Shown: piece after piece, positions 33,615-42,100 of the stretch
Layout of the letters: the number at the start of each line of letters is the position of its first letter
Numbering within the stretch: position 1 is the first letter of the stretch
Origin: Crocinitomicaceae bacterium
GTDB lineage: Bacteria; Bacteroidota; Bacteroidia; Flavobacteriales_D; Crocinitomicaceae
NCBI GenBank assembly: GCA_024643725.1
Contig: JAHEMJ010000012.1
Location: 1-64,000 of the forward strand
Direction of reading: 5' to 3'
Length of the DNA: 64,000 nt
Program-made: the position numbers and the translations under genes
The notes under the pieces: model-generated
What the model was told of the DNA's origin: nothing
Database searches by the model: none
What the model saw: the letters and a program-made list of their open reading frames with translations, nothing else

Positions 33615-34723
33615 ATATCCCATTTGTAAATTTAAAAGCGCAGTACCATTCTTTGAAACAAGAAATGGATGCAGCCATTGCCAATGTGCTAGAAGAAACT
33701 TCTTTTATTGGAGGAAAGCACGTAAAAGCGTTCGAGCAAAATTTTGCTAGTTTGTTGGGTGTAGAGCACGTGGTGTCTTGCGCCAACGGTACCGATTCTT
33801 TATATATCATCATGAAAGCAATGGGTATTGGCGCAGCTGATGAAGTGATTACCGTAGCCAATAGTTGGATATCTAGTTCAGAAACAATTGGGCAAACAGG
33901 TGCCACACCCGTTTTTGTAGACATAGAAGCAGCTACGCTGACTATGGACACTAGCCTACTTGAAAAAAGCATTACATCCAAAACCAAAGCGGTGATAGCC
34001 GTTCATTTGCATGGTCAAATGGCTGCTATTGAAGAAATCAAGCGCATTTGCGATGCGCATGGGCTGTATTTAATAGAAGACTGCGCGCAGTCTCATCTTT
34101 CTGCAGCAAATGGGCAATATGCAGGCACTTTTGGCCATGCGGCTTCTTTTAGTTTTTACCCGGGTAAAAATTTGGGCGCATATGGCGATGCCGGATGCAT
34201 TGCGACCAATGATGCAAACCTAGCCCAACAATGCCGCATGTTTGCAAACCATGGTGCGCTCAAAAAGCATGAGCACCAAATTGAGGGCATCAATTCAAGA
34301 CTTGACGGCCTTCAGGCAGCAATTTTGAATGTCAAAATTCCCCATTTAAAGGCATGGACAAAAGCACGCCAATTAAATGCCAGCCACTATCGTGAAGTGT
34401 TGGAGCCTATTTCTCAAATTCAATGTACCAAACACAGAGAAGGCACTACGCACAGCTACCATTTATTTATTATTTTGGCACAAGAGCGAGATGCACTCAA
34501 AGAATATTTGGCACAAAAAGGCATTGAAACCGCCATTCATTACCCAACGCCGCTGCCACTGCTCCCGGCTTACGCACACAGAAATTTTAAGGAAACTGAT
34601 TTCCCAGAGGCAAGCCTAGCAAGCAAACAAATGCTCTCTTTACCGATGTTTGCAGAATTGAGTTTAGCAGAGATTCAGTACATTGCCCAAACGATTAAAG
34701 AATTTTACCAAAAGCAACATTGA
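33611..34723 (+). CDS. wbpE: DegT/DnrJ/EryC1 aminotransferase, second WbpE-like copy
   Basis: 370 residues. CANGTDSLYIIMKAMGIG, the EDCAQSHLS segment (157-165) and the PLP lysine Lys186 in SFYPGKNLGAYGDAGC. It matches the WlbC/WbpE type and completes the second B-D-E set. Overlaps neighbours by four bases. Its composition differs from the copy at 6513, and the two proteins differ substantially, so they are probably of separate origin rather than a recent duplication. Confidence 0.87.
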   Translation: MNIPFVNLKAQYHSLKQEMDAAIANVLEETSFIGGKHVKAFEQNFASLLGVEHVVSCANGTDSLYIIMKAMGIGAADEVITVANSWISSSETIGQTGATPVFVDIEAATLTMDTSLLEKSITSKTKAVIAVHLHGQMAAIEEIKRICDAHGLYLIEDCAQSHLSAANGQYAGTFGHAASFSFYPGKNLGAYGDAGCIATNDANLAQQCRMFANHGALKKHEHQIEGINSRLDGLQAAILNVKIPHLKAWTKARQLNASHYREVLEPISQIQCTKHREGTTHSYHLFIILAQERDALKEYLAQKGIETAIHYPTPLPLLPAYAHRNFKETDFPEASLASKQMLSLPMFAELSLAEIQYIAQTIKEFYQKQH

Positions 34724-35808
34724 AGGCACTCATTATTTCTCCTCAACATTGGGGCACCATGCGGGTAACCAAACACCATTATGCCATTGAGCTTAGCAAA
34801 ATTGGCTATGATGTTTACTTTCTAGAGCCTACCGTTGCAGATTGGAAATGGAGAAGTTCAGCATTCAGGGTCAGAGAAAGCGAGGCAGAGGGTGTACATA
34901 TTGTAGCCCAAGATGTGAATATTCCTTATAATGTCAAGTTTCATTTAAAAGGCCTTTTTGATTTATTTATTAAGGGGCACATCCGAAAGCTTGAAAACGA
35001 GTTGGGTCCTTTCGACTTGGTTTGGTCTTTTGACCTCGGTAATGTTTTACCCTTGAAAAATTTCAAAAAAGCCAAAAAGAAAATATTTTTTGCAGCAGAT
35101 TGGCCCTCAAATGAAGAAGCCATAATAGCTGCCGATGGCGCCGATACAATTGTGTCAGTTGCCCAAGAAATTCTGGATTTATACAAACGCTTTGACACAG
35201 CCAATAAAAAATTGGTTCCGCACGGTGTGGCAGATTGCTTTTTTGAAGCCAGTAAAACACCATATATTAAAACTGACACACAGGTGCGTGTGGGTATGTC
35301 TGGCAATTTTCTTCGCCCAGACCTAGACCGCCAAATACTTTTAAGCATCATTGAAGCGTACCCTGAAATCATTTTCGAATGCTTTGGCGCCAATGACCCC
35401 AACAAATCTAATCTTGGCGGCGCAGCTGATGAAGACACTACCACCTTCATTGCTTCCTTAAAATATTTTAAAAATGTGGTTATGCACGGCATGGTGAGCC
35501 CGGAAACCCTGGCTTTAGAACTACGCAGAATGGATCTTTTTCTGATATGCTACGACGTAGCCAAAGACCAAAGCAGAGGCACTAACTACCACAAAGTAAT
35601 GGAGTATATGGTCTACAACAAGCCAATTGTTAGCAATTATGTGAGCGCTTATGTAGACATGCCCGAGCGGGTGTTCATGCCACAGACAAGCCATAATTTG
35701 ACTTTACCTACATTATTTGAGGAAACCTTAGCGAAATTACCGATGCAGTTAAATACTATTGCATTAAAAGGCTATGCTGAGATTTTGGGCGAGGTGTTGG
35801 GGGAATAA
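34720..35808 (+). CDS. Glycosyltransferase (GT4/GT1-like)
   Basis: 362 residues, start TTG at 34720 overlapping the previous stop; the sequence KALIISPQHWGTMRVTKHHYAIELSKIGYDVYFLEP fits a GT-B N-terminus. The C-terminal domain has VRVGMSGNFLRPDLDRQIL and a region DQSRGTNYHKVMEYMVYNKPIVS in place of the classic E-x7-E. Probably a retaining transferase of the Glyco_trans_1 group. It closes the moderately GC-rich block 29.6-35.8 kb; the next gene is again AT-rich. Confidence 0.78.
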   Translation: MKALIISPQHWGTMRVTKHHYAIELSKIGYDVYFLEPTVADWKWRSSAFRVRESEAEGVHIVAQDVNIPYNVKFHLKGLFDLFIKGHIRKLENELGPFDLVWSFDLGNVLPLKNFKKAKKKIFFAADWPSNEEAIIAADGADTIVSVAQEILDLYKRFDTANKKLVPHGVADCFFEASKTPYIKTDTQVRVGMSGNFLRPDLDRQILLSIIEAYPEIIFECFGANDPNKSNLGGAADEDTTTFIASLKYFKNVVMHGMVSPETLALELRRMDLFLICYDVAKDQSRGTNYHKVMEYMVYNKPIVSNYVSAYVDMPERVFMPQTSHNLTLPTLFEETLAKLPMQLNTIALKGYAEILGEVLGE

Positions 35809-35867
35809 AACGGATATACAATTTTAATATTGGTAATTGCTTTATACTATTTTTTAATTTATCTCCA

Positions 35868-36965
35868 TTGACTGACAATAAAAAGAATGTGGTAATTGTT
35901 CACTTCAGACCAGTGAATGGATATCCTCCAGTTCTCAATCTGATTAATTTACTTGAAAAATCTAATGATGTAAATAAGATTACTGTCTTAACAACAAATA
36001 CCGAAAAACTCATTTGTTGCGATACAAAGGTAGAATTGATTTCAATCAATACTAATAAAACTAGACTTTTTAGGAGTATTAGTTATCTTACTTTCAATTT
36101 TTACTCATTAATAAGTTGTCTTTCAAAGTATAACAATACGTTGCTTGCTTACGAAAGTGTTTCATCAATACCTGTAATTATTGCAAAAAGATTAAATCAC
36201 AAAAAGAAAATCTTGATTCATTTCCATGAATACACTACTGAAAAAGAGTACAACAATGGAATGAATTTAGAAAAAATTGGCCATAAATTATTTTTGAAGA
36301 ATACCCAAGAATTTAATTGGATATCCCATACAAACGCTGACAGGGCTTGTTTTTTTAGAGAAGAATTTAATATTAAATGTTCAGTAAATATAAATTCCCT
36401 CCCTAACTATCCGCCAAAATCATGGTATTACGGAGCTGATGAATTTAATAACGTAATGGGTGGGAAAATCAAGATGGTTATTGTTGGTTCCTTGAGCTAT
36501 GAAGATACATACATTAAAGAAATTTTGAACATGGTGCAGAATAATAAAGAGAAATATGAATTAACGATTTTCTCTTCAAATATTCTAATAAACCTAAGAA
36601 AAGATTTAAAGAATGGTATTTCCGAGAATATTATTTTCGTTGAGGGAATAAATTATTATCTACTTCCTAATGAGTTAAAGAAATTTGATCTCGGGATTAT
36701 TCCATACAAACCTACGACTAAAAATGTTATATTTTGTGTTCCTAACAAATTTCATGAATATTATTCAGTCGGCTTGAATATTTTGTACCCTAAAGAAATG
36801 ATTTCATGTAAGAATTTTGTAATAGAGAACAATCTTCAGGACATTGCTTTTGAGATGAACTTTGAACAACCGATTGAAATCATTCATAAATACAAGCCAA
36901 AGAAAATATTTTCTTGTGATGATGCATTAATTCCACTATTTAATGAAATGGATATTACTATATGA
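35868..36965 (+). CDS. Putative glycosyltransferase (GT-B type)
   Basis: 365 residues with a TTG start at 35868 (no ATG is nearby). NVVIVHFRPVNGYPPVLNLINLLE at the N-terminus, HFHEYTTEKEYN in the middle and, in the C-terminal domain, IVGSLSYEDTYIKEIL and LKKFDLGIIPYKPTTKN followed by NKFHEYYSVGL suggest a GT4-like fold, though the E-x7-E motif is weak. AT-rich, probably acquired with 37-39.7 kb. It overlaps the broken acyltransferase by ATGA. Confidence 0.7.
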   Translation: MTDNKKNVVIVHFRPVNGYPPVLNLINLLEKSNDVNKITVLTTNTEKLICCDTKVELISINTNKTRLFRSISYLTFNFYSLISCLSKYNNTLLAYESVSSIPVIIAKRLNHKKKILIHFHEYTTEKEYNNGMNLEKIGHKLFLKNTQEFNWISHTNADRACFFREEFNIKCSVNINSLPNYPPKSWYYGADEFNNVMGGKIKMVIVGSLSYEDTYIKEILNMVQNNKEKYELTIFSSNILINLRKDLKNGISENIIFVEGINYYLLPNELKKFDLGIIPYKPTTKNVIFCVPNKFHEYYSVGLNILYPKEMISCKNFVIENNLQDIAFEMNFEQPIEIIHKYKPKKIFSCDDALIPLFNEMDITI

Positions 36966-37594
36966 ATGAGAATCGGTTAATTACAGAACTGAGAGGATTT
37001 TCAGCACTGGTTGTTATGATTTTTCACTTTGTTTGTGTATCAAATGATTTTTAAAAATTAATAGGTAAGCTTACCTTGCGTAGCTCTGTTTTAGTCTCAA
37101 TTCTAATTATACTTACAGGAACATGTTTTTCATTTTGGAAACAAGGATCAAATTATTTTCAATTACTAGAGTACTTTCCTATCTTCAGCCTAGGAATTTT
37201 GTTGTCCTTTTATAATCAATGCAACACAAAAAACAAGAGATGGATGTTTGTTGTAGGATTTATTTTAATTGCCTTTGTTGTCTATCTAAATTTCAATTTG
37301 CTAGTATTAAGTATTGTTGGCTTTACATCTGTGCTAATATTCTTTAATAAAGAATTAAAAGTTAAATGGTTATATAATTTAGGTTCAATAAGCTATTCAT
37401 TATACCTTTTTCATACTATTTTTGGATTCACCCTTCTTAATTTGTTTATGCGATTTGAATTTTTTAATTCATTTTACTATCGCTTGATTTTGCTTGTGTT
37501 GACAATGGTTTTCACAATAAAGATATCGCATTTTATTCATAATTTGATTGAGCAGCCATTTATTAAATTATCGAAAAAAATTCATTATAAATGA
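36962..37594 (+). pseudogene. Acyltransferase-3 (OafA-like) gene with internal deletion
   Basis: The start (36962-37054) encodes NRLITELRGFSALVVMIFHFV, the conserved first helix and catalytic His region of acyltransferase-3 enzymes, and then hits TAA. The remaining frame (37076-37594, 172 codons) encodes only the last membrane helices, ending LGSISYSLYLFHTIFG and HNLIEQPFIKLSKK, the family C-terminus. Roughly 100-150 central residues are missing. A perfect 12-base palindrome GGTAAGCTTACC (37064-37075) lies exactly at the join. It is not functional as an acetyltransferase. Confidence 0.85.
37064..37075. repeat. Perfect 12-base palindrome at the deletion join
   Basis: GGTAAGCTTACC separates the N-terminal and C-terminal fragments of the broken acyltransferase gene. 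It may be the scar of the deletion. Confidence 0.75.
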
Positions 37595-38577
37595 AAAGAA
37601 TAATTATTAGTCCTTCAGGAAATCTATATGGAAGTGAAAATGTCCTTCTAGATTATCTCGGAACAACCAAATTGCAATTTCATAAAATTTATGTTCCTGA
37701 AAATAGTAAGTTATTTTCTCATTCAATTTTGTGTAAATACAAAAGAGTTTGTTTTTACGATGTAAAAGTATTGTACCTTCAGCTATTTTTTGAAATTTTA
37801 TTTAGAAATGTCAAGGTCATTTATTGTAATGAAGGAGGACATTCCAGATATTTATTATTCTTGGCGAAAATTTTTCCGCGTAGAAAATTTATACTCCACA
37901 TTAGGCTTTTAGAAGATACTTATTTAAATAGATTGCCTAAAAATACTCAAGTAAATTTTGAATTAATTGCAGTTTCACAGACTATTAAACAACAAATTAA
38001 CGTTAGTTCACAAATAATTTTAGATGGGTATAATTTTTCTAAACTTAAACCTTTTGAAATCAAACATAATGGGATTCTTAAAATTGGGATTATAGGTCGA
38101 ATTACAAAATCTAAGGGCATTCAGGATTTAGTTGACAGGTATTCGCTCTTTCAAAATTCACCAATTGAGTTCCATTTTTTTGGCGATGAAGGCATTGATA
38201 TTAATGGATTAATTGAATTCAAGAATTTAGTAAATGTATTTTTCCATGGTTTTATTTCCGATAAGGAAAGTATTTATGATATAATTGATTTAGTGGTGCA
38301 TTTAAATGGATTTGAATCTCTTGGTCGAATATTTTTTGAAAGTTTAGATTATGGAAAACCTTTTCTTGGTGTCAATTCTGGTGGTATTGGTGAAATAGCT
38401 AAATTGATAGATTATAATTATGTTTATGATATTGAAAGTCTATTTGATACTTTGCTTAAGTTATCCAATAATCAGGTTGAAATTAATCTTGAAATATTGG
38501 TGTTAGCAAGAGAAAAGGCAATGATCGTTTTTTCACAAGATGCTTACACAACATCTGTAGATAAAATTTTAAAATGA
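37591..38577 (+). CDS. Glycosyltransferase family 4
   Basis: 328 residues. KRIIISPSGNLYGSENVLLDYL is a GT4 N-terminus (GSE loop); the C-terminal half has LKIGIIGRITKSKGIQDLVDRY and an E-x7-E in FESLGRIFFESLDYG. Starts within the stop of the acyltransferase remnant and overlaps the next gene. AT-rich. No donor can be assigned. Confidence 0.83.
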   Translation: MKRIIISPSGNLYGSENVLLDYLGTTKLQFHKIYVPENSKLFSHSILCKYKRVCFYDVKVLYLQLFFEILFRNVKVIYCNEGGHSRYLLFLAKIFPRRKFILHIRLLEDTYLNRLPKNTQVNFELIAVSQTIKQQINVSSQIILDGYNFSKLKPFEIKHNGILKIGIIGRITKSKGIQDLVDRYSLFQNSPIEFHFFGDEGIDINGLIEFKNLVNVFFHGFISDKESIYDIIDLVVHLNGFESLGRIFFESLDYGKPFLGVNSGGIGEIAKLIDYNYVYDIESLFDTLLKLSNNQVEINLEILVLAREKAMIVFSQDAYTTSVDKILK

Positions 38578-39590
38578 TCAGGGTTTTATACATAGGTCAG
38601 TGTGAGTTGGGTTCCACTTCTCGAATGCGATTCGAGAAAATACAGCATTATTTTAGTAGTGAAATTGATTTAATAGATATTACCCCGATAATTAATAATA
38701 CCAATAAGATCATGCGGAGCATTGGTTGGCGTTTCAAAATTGGGCCATTAATTCGAAATATCAATAAAGAAATTGAAGACTCTATCAAGTGTAAAGACGA
38801 AAAATATGATTTGATATGGGTTGACAAAGGGGTTTTCATAATGCCTCATATTATTAAGAAATTCAGTGAAATTTCAAAAATACTTGTTCATTTTACACCC
38901 GACCCTGCATTTTTTTACCATCAGTCTCGTTTATTCAATTCATCAATAAAATATTTTGACGCCTGTATTACAACAAAATCATTTGAATTGGATGCTTACA
39001 ATGCAATGGGGTCTCAGAGTTGCCATTATGTTACACAAGGATTTGATAAAAACATTCATCGTCCATTAGTTGACTTTTCGAATAAAAAATACGAAGTTTG
39101 TTTTATCGGCCATTACGAAAAAGAACGTGCTAAGCTAATCCAATTATTGTTAGATAATAACATTGAAGTGGCACTAGCTGGTATTAAATGGAAGCGTTTT
39201 GTAAAAAAGAATAAGATAAAAAAATTAATATATTTTGGAAGTCATGTCGCAGGAGATGAATATGTAAGATTAATAAGCTCATCTAAGTTAGGCTTAGGCT
39301 TATTATCTAAATGGATTCCAGAATTACACACAACAAGAACATTTGAAATTCCTGCATGTGGAACTTGTTTGTTAACCGAAGAGAATAAGGAAATAAATGA
39401 ATTTTTTACAGATAACGAATGTATTAAATATAAGAATGATGCAGACTGCTTGAATAAAATAAAAATTATACTTTCCAATATGAATAATTTAAAGGACATA
39501 ACGGATAGAGGATATAAACGAGTACATATTGACAGAAGAGATTATGAAAGTCAAATATTTGATTTATTCAATGTAATTGTTAGACTTTAA
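38574..39590 (+). CDS. CgeB-like glycosyltransferase
   Basis: 338 residues. RVLYIGQCELGSTSRMRFEKIQ, LVHFTPDPAFFYHQSRLF, VCFIGHYEKERAKLIQLL and the C-terminal HTTRTFEIPACGTCLLTE are the pattern of the CgeB/Glyco_trans_1_2 group, GT-B enzymes found in spore and surface glycan clusters. It overlaps the neighbours by four bases and one base. Function as a sugar transferase is inferred from family and context. Confidence 0.8.
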   Translation: MIRVLYIGQCELGSTSRMRFEKIQHYFSSEIDLIDITPIINNTNKIMRSIGWRFKIGPLIRNINKEIEDSIKCKDEKYDLIWVDKGVFIMPHIIKKFSEISKILVHFTPDPAFFYHQSRLFNSSIKYFDACITTKSFELDAYNAMGSQSCHYVTQGFDKNIHRPLVDFSNKKYEVCFIGHYEKERAKLIQLLLDNNIEVALAGIKWKRFVKKNKIKKLIYFGSHVAGDEYVRLISSSKLGLGLLSKWIPELHTTRTFEIPACGTCLLTEENKEINEFFTDNECIKYKNDADCLNKIKIILSNMNNLKDITDRGYKRVHIDRRDYESQIFDLFNVIVRL

Positions 39591-40948
39591 TGGTAAATTT
39601 TTTAATATTTATATTAAGTTTCATTTCGAGTTATTTTTTTGTGACTGACATAAACGAATCAATAATTACAGGTATTTTTTTTATATTGTTATACCGAATA
39701 TTTATTGAATCTTCTAATTTATTTGTTTTTCGCGAATGGGCTTTACTGCTCTATGCCATCAACTACTTAGTTGCCCCGGCAATAACTTACCAGTTGCCAG
39801 ATGAGCAAGTGACCTACGGAATGCAAATTGCTTCAGATGCATATTTTAACTTGGCCTTACCAGGCTTTCTGCTTTTTGCCTTGGGCATGTATGTGCTACC
39901 CACCTCTATTTTTAAGGTCAACTTTACTTTAGTGAATCAGTCAGCTATCGTAAACAAAGACTTTTTGATCAAAACCACCATTTTTGGTTTGTTTCTTCGC
40001 TTAACTTCGGGCTTTTTCCCTGGCGAGTTGGCATTCATAGCTTACCTCCTGAGTATGGTACGCTTTGTTGGGGCCTTTGCGCTTATAGCCATTAGTAGAA
40101 AATATTGGTATTACCCAGCAATGGTCCTTTTACTAGAGTTAGGAACCTCCTTTTTAGCAGGAATGTTCCATGATGCCATTATGTGGATTATTTTCTTTGG
40201 CTTGTTTTATATTTATGCAGTGAAGCCAAGCATACGCGTTAAAGCAGTAGCGGCAGTAGCTGCACTAAGTTTGATATTATTTGTTCAGTTGGTAAAGCAA
40301 GCCTACCGTGCTGAAGTTTGGGGAGGTTCAAAAGAGGCCTCTTTTGAAACGGTGGCTGAAGTAGGTAGCGCACAAGCCAATTCTGAAGGCCTTACCGGAG
40401 AGAATAACTTGCTGGGTACGCTAAACCGAGGCAACCAAGCTTGGATTTTTGCCAGTACGGTTGCAAATATGGACCGTCAAAAAGATTTTCAAGGCTTAAA
40501 CAATGTAAGTCTCTATTTTGAGGCTGCATTATTACCACGTTTTTTAGCCCCTGATAAAATTAAATCTGGTGAGCAAACACTCTTTAATAAATTCTCAGGG
40601 CATGAAATCAATGAAGGCACCTCAATGGGCCTCGGTATTTTTGCTGATGGCTATATTGCCTACGGTGCCTGGGGCGTATATGTTTTTACTTTTGTCCTTG
40701 GCTTGATCTTTGCCTTAACGTTTAAATTAGTAGAGCGCTGGGCTAAAATTTCGCCTTTTTATGTCTTACTGATTTTACCGCTATTGAATTATGCGGTAAG
40801 GCCAGACTGCGAACTACAAACCACCATTAACCACCTTGCAAAAGGCATCTTACTCTTTGGTTTCTTGGTTTACCTGACTAAAAAGCGCTTTACTCTGGAT
40901 TCATCGGAGAATAAACGTAAGTTGTTGCATTTGAACCTGATGAAGTAA
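39590..40948 (+). CDS. wzy: Wzy-like O-antigen polymerase / membrane protein
   Basis: 452 residues with about ten membrane helices and a large periplasmic loop (about 225-310, RAEVWGGSKEASFETVAEV to DKIKSGEQTLFNKFSGHE). This arrangement and the place in the cluster fit an O-antigen ligase/polymerase, though sequence alone is weak evidence. The first 45 codons are AT-rich like the upstream block; from about 39735 (REWALLLYAINY) the DNA is richer in G+C, so the gene spans a recombination boundary. A Wzy is unexpected beside an ABC exporter, and no Wzx flippase was found. Confidence 0.7.
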   Translation: MVNFLIFILSFISSYFFVTDINESIITGIFFILLYRIFIESSNLFVFREWALLLYAINYLVAPAITYQLPDEQVTYGMQIASDAYFNLALPGFLLFALGMYVLPTSIFKVNFTLVNQSAIVNKDFLIKTTIFGLFLRLTSGFFPGELAFIAYLLSMVRFVGAFALIAISRKYWYYPAMVLLLELGTSFLAGMFHDAIMWIIFFGLFYIYAVKPSIRVKAVAAVAALSLILFVQLVKQAYRAEVWGGSKEASFETVAEVGSAQANSEGLTGENNLLGTLNRGNQAWIFASTVANMDRQKDFQGLNNVSLYFEAALLPRFLAPDKIKSGEQTLFNKFSGHEINEGTSMGLGIFADGYIAYGAWGVYVFTFVLGLIFALTFKLVERWAKISPFYVLLILPLLNYAVRPDCELQTTINHLAKGILLFGFLVYLTKKRFTLDSSENKRKLLHLNLMK

Positions 40949-40990
40949 CCGATACCTGTTCCACGACAAAAACCAAAATTTTTGACAAAA

Positions 40991-42097
40991 ATGAAAGATA
41001 AAAATAGTATGATAAAAATGCTACAAATTGTATTAGCGTTGGTCATCTCAGGTTTGGTTTTTGAATACCTTATAAATAATGAAGAGCAATCTTTTGAAAC
41101 ACTTGCATTAGGAACACAAACAAGTACATATCAGGCAAAGAATGTCAATGGCGACATATTTCATTTTCTTCATATTGATTCAACTGAGCAAAGGGCTTTT
41201 TTAACCTATAAAGCCCAACTCAAAGATTCAATATTGTGTTTTTTGGGTAACAGCCAATCGCATAGCATTAATCAGTTGCAAAAAGCAGATAAGAATTTTA
41301 TACAACTTGTTGCCGAAACCTCCACGCTAAAACCTTTGGCATTTTCATTTCCGAATGCCAACTTACAGGAGCACTTAGTTACCTTAGATTACCTTTATTC
41401 AAATGTTAAAATCAAGAAATTAGTTTTGCCTATTTTTATGGATGATCTCAGAGAAGACGGGGTTCGAGAAGCGTTTTTTGCCAGTTTATATAGCAATAAT
41501 TACAAACTAGACGCTACTTCGAAAATAGCTAATGACCTAACCAAAACCTTAGCCGCTTCGCCTGTAATTAGCAATGACAGTACCAATATCAAACCCACAA
41601 CTCAAGAGAAAACGGAAGCTTTCTTAAATCAATACTTGGCTGCTAAAACATCTATTTGGCCAAAAAGAGAAGTAATGAGAGGTAATTTGTTCAATTGGCT
41701 ATACATGCTAAGAAATACAGTTTTTGGAATAAGGCCAAGTTCTGTTAGAAATATGATTACCGAGCAATATCAAAGGAATTTTGAAGCGTTAAAATCTATT
41801 TTAGATATCACAAAAGCGAATGGAACATTTGTATATGTATACATACCCCCAATTCGTTCAGACGTAAGTCTGCCATATGATAAAAATGAGTACACTCAGT
41901 TTAAAAAAGATTTAAGAGGCTTGGTGCGTCAATATTCAAATGCAAGAATTAAAGATTTTTCTAAAATCATTTCGGGTAAACATTGGGGTTATAAAGAAGC
42001 TACCAATTTTATAGATAAACGTGAGGTAGATTATATGCATTTCCAATTTAAAGGACACCAAATATTAGCAGACTCACTTATTAAATTTATACAGTAA
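40991..42097 (+). CDS. SGNH-hydrolase-like periplasmic partner of the MBOAT acyltransferase
   Basis: 368 residues from the ATG at 40991. An N-terminal membrane anchor (IKMLQIVLALVISGLVFEYLI) is followed by a domain with the SGNH block I-like LCFLGNSQSHSINQL and a C-terminal block V-like DYMHFQFKGHQILADSL. DltD-type and related SGNH proteins complete acyl transfer outside the membrane for MBOAT proteins. It lies three bases before the MBOAT gene. The catalytic Ser in GNSQS and the Asp-x-x-His pair (DYMH) are both visible. Confidence 0.8.
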   Translation: MKDKNSMIKMLQIVLALVISGLVFEYLINNEEQSFETLALGTQTSTYQAKNVNGDIFHFLHIDSTEQRAFLTYKAQLKDSILCFLGNSQSHSINQLQKADKNFIQLVAETSTLKPLAFSFPNANLQEHLVTLDYLYSNVKIKKLVLPIFMDDLREDGVREAFFASLYSNNYKLDATSKIANDLTKTLAASPVISNDSTNIKPTTQEKTEAFLNQYLAAKTSIWPKREVMRGNLFNWLYMLRNTVFGIRPSSVRNMITEQYQRNFEALKSILDITKANGTFVYVYIPPIRSDVSLPYDKNEYTQFKKDLRGLVRQYSNARIKDFSKIISGKHWGYKEATNFIDKREVDYMHFQFKGHQILADSLIKFIQ

Positions 42098-42100
42098 AAG

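Noticed and set aside
37076..37594. Stand-alone 172-residue membrane protein
   Set aside because: The sequence is the C-terminal part of an acyltransferase-3; its N-terminal part is found just upstream, so it is a fragment of a broken gene.
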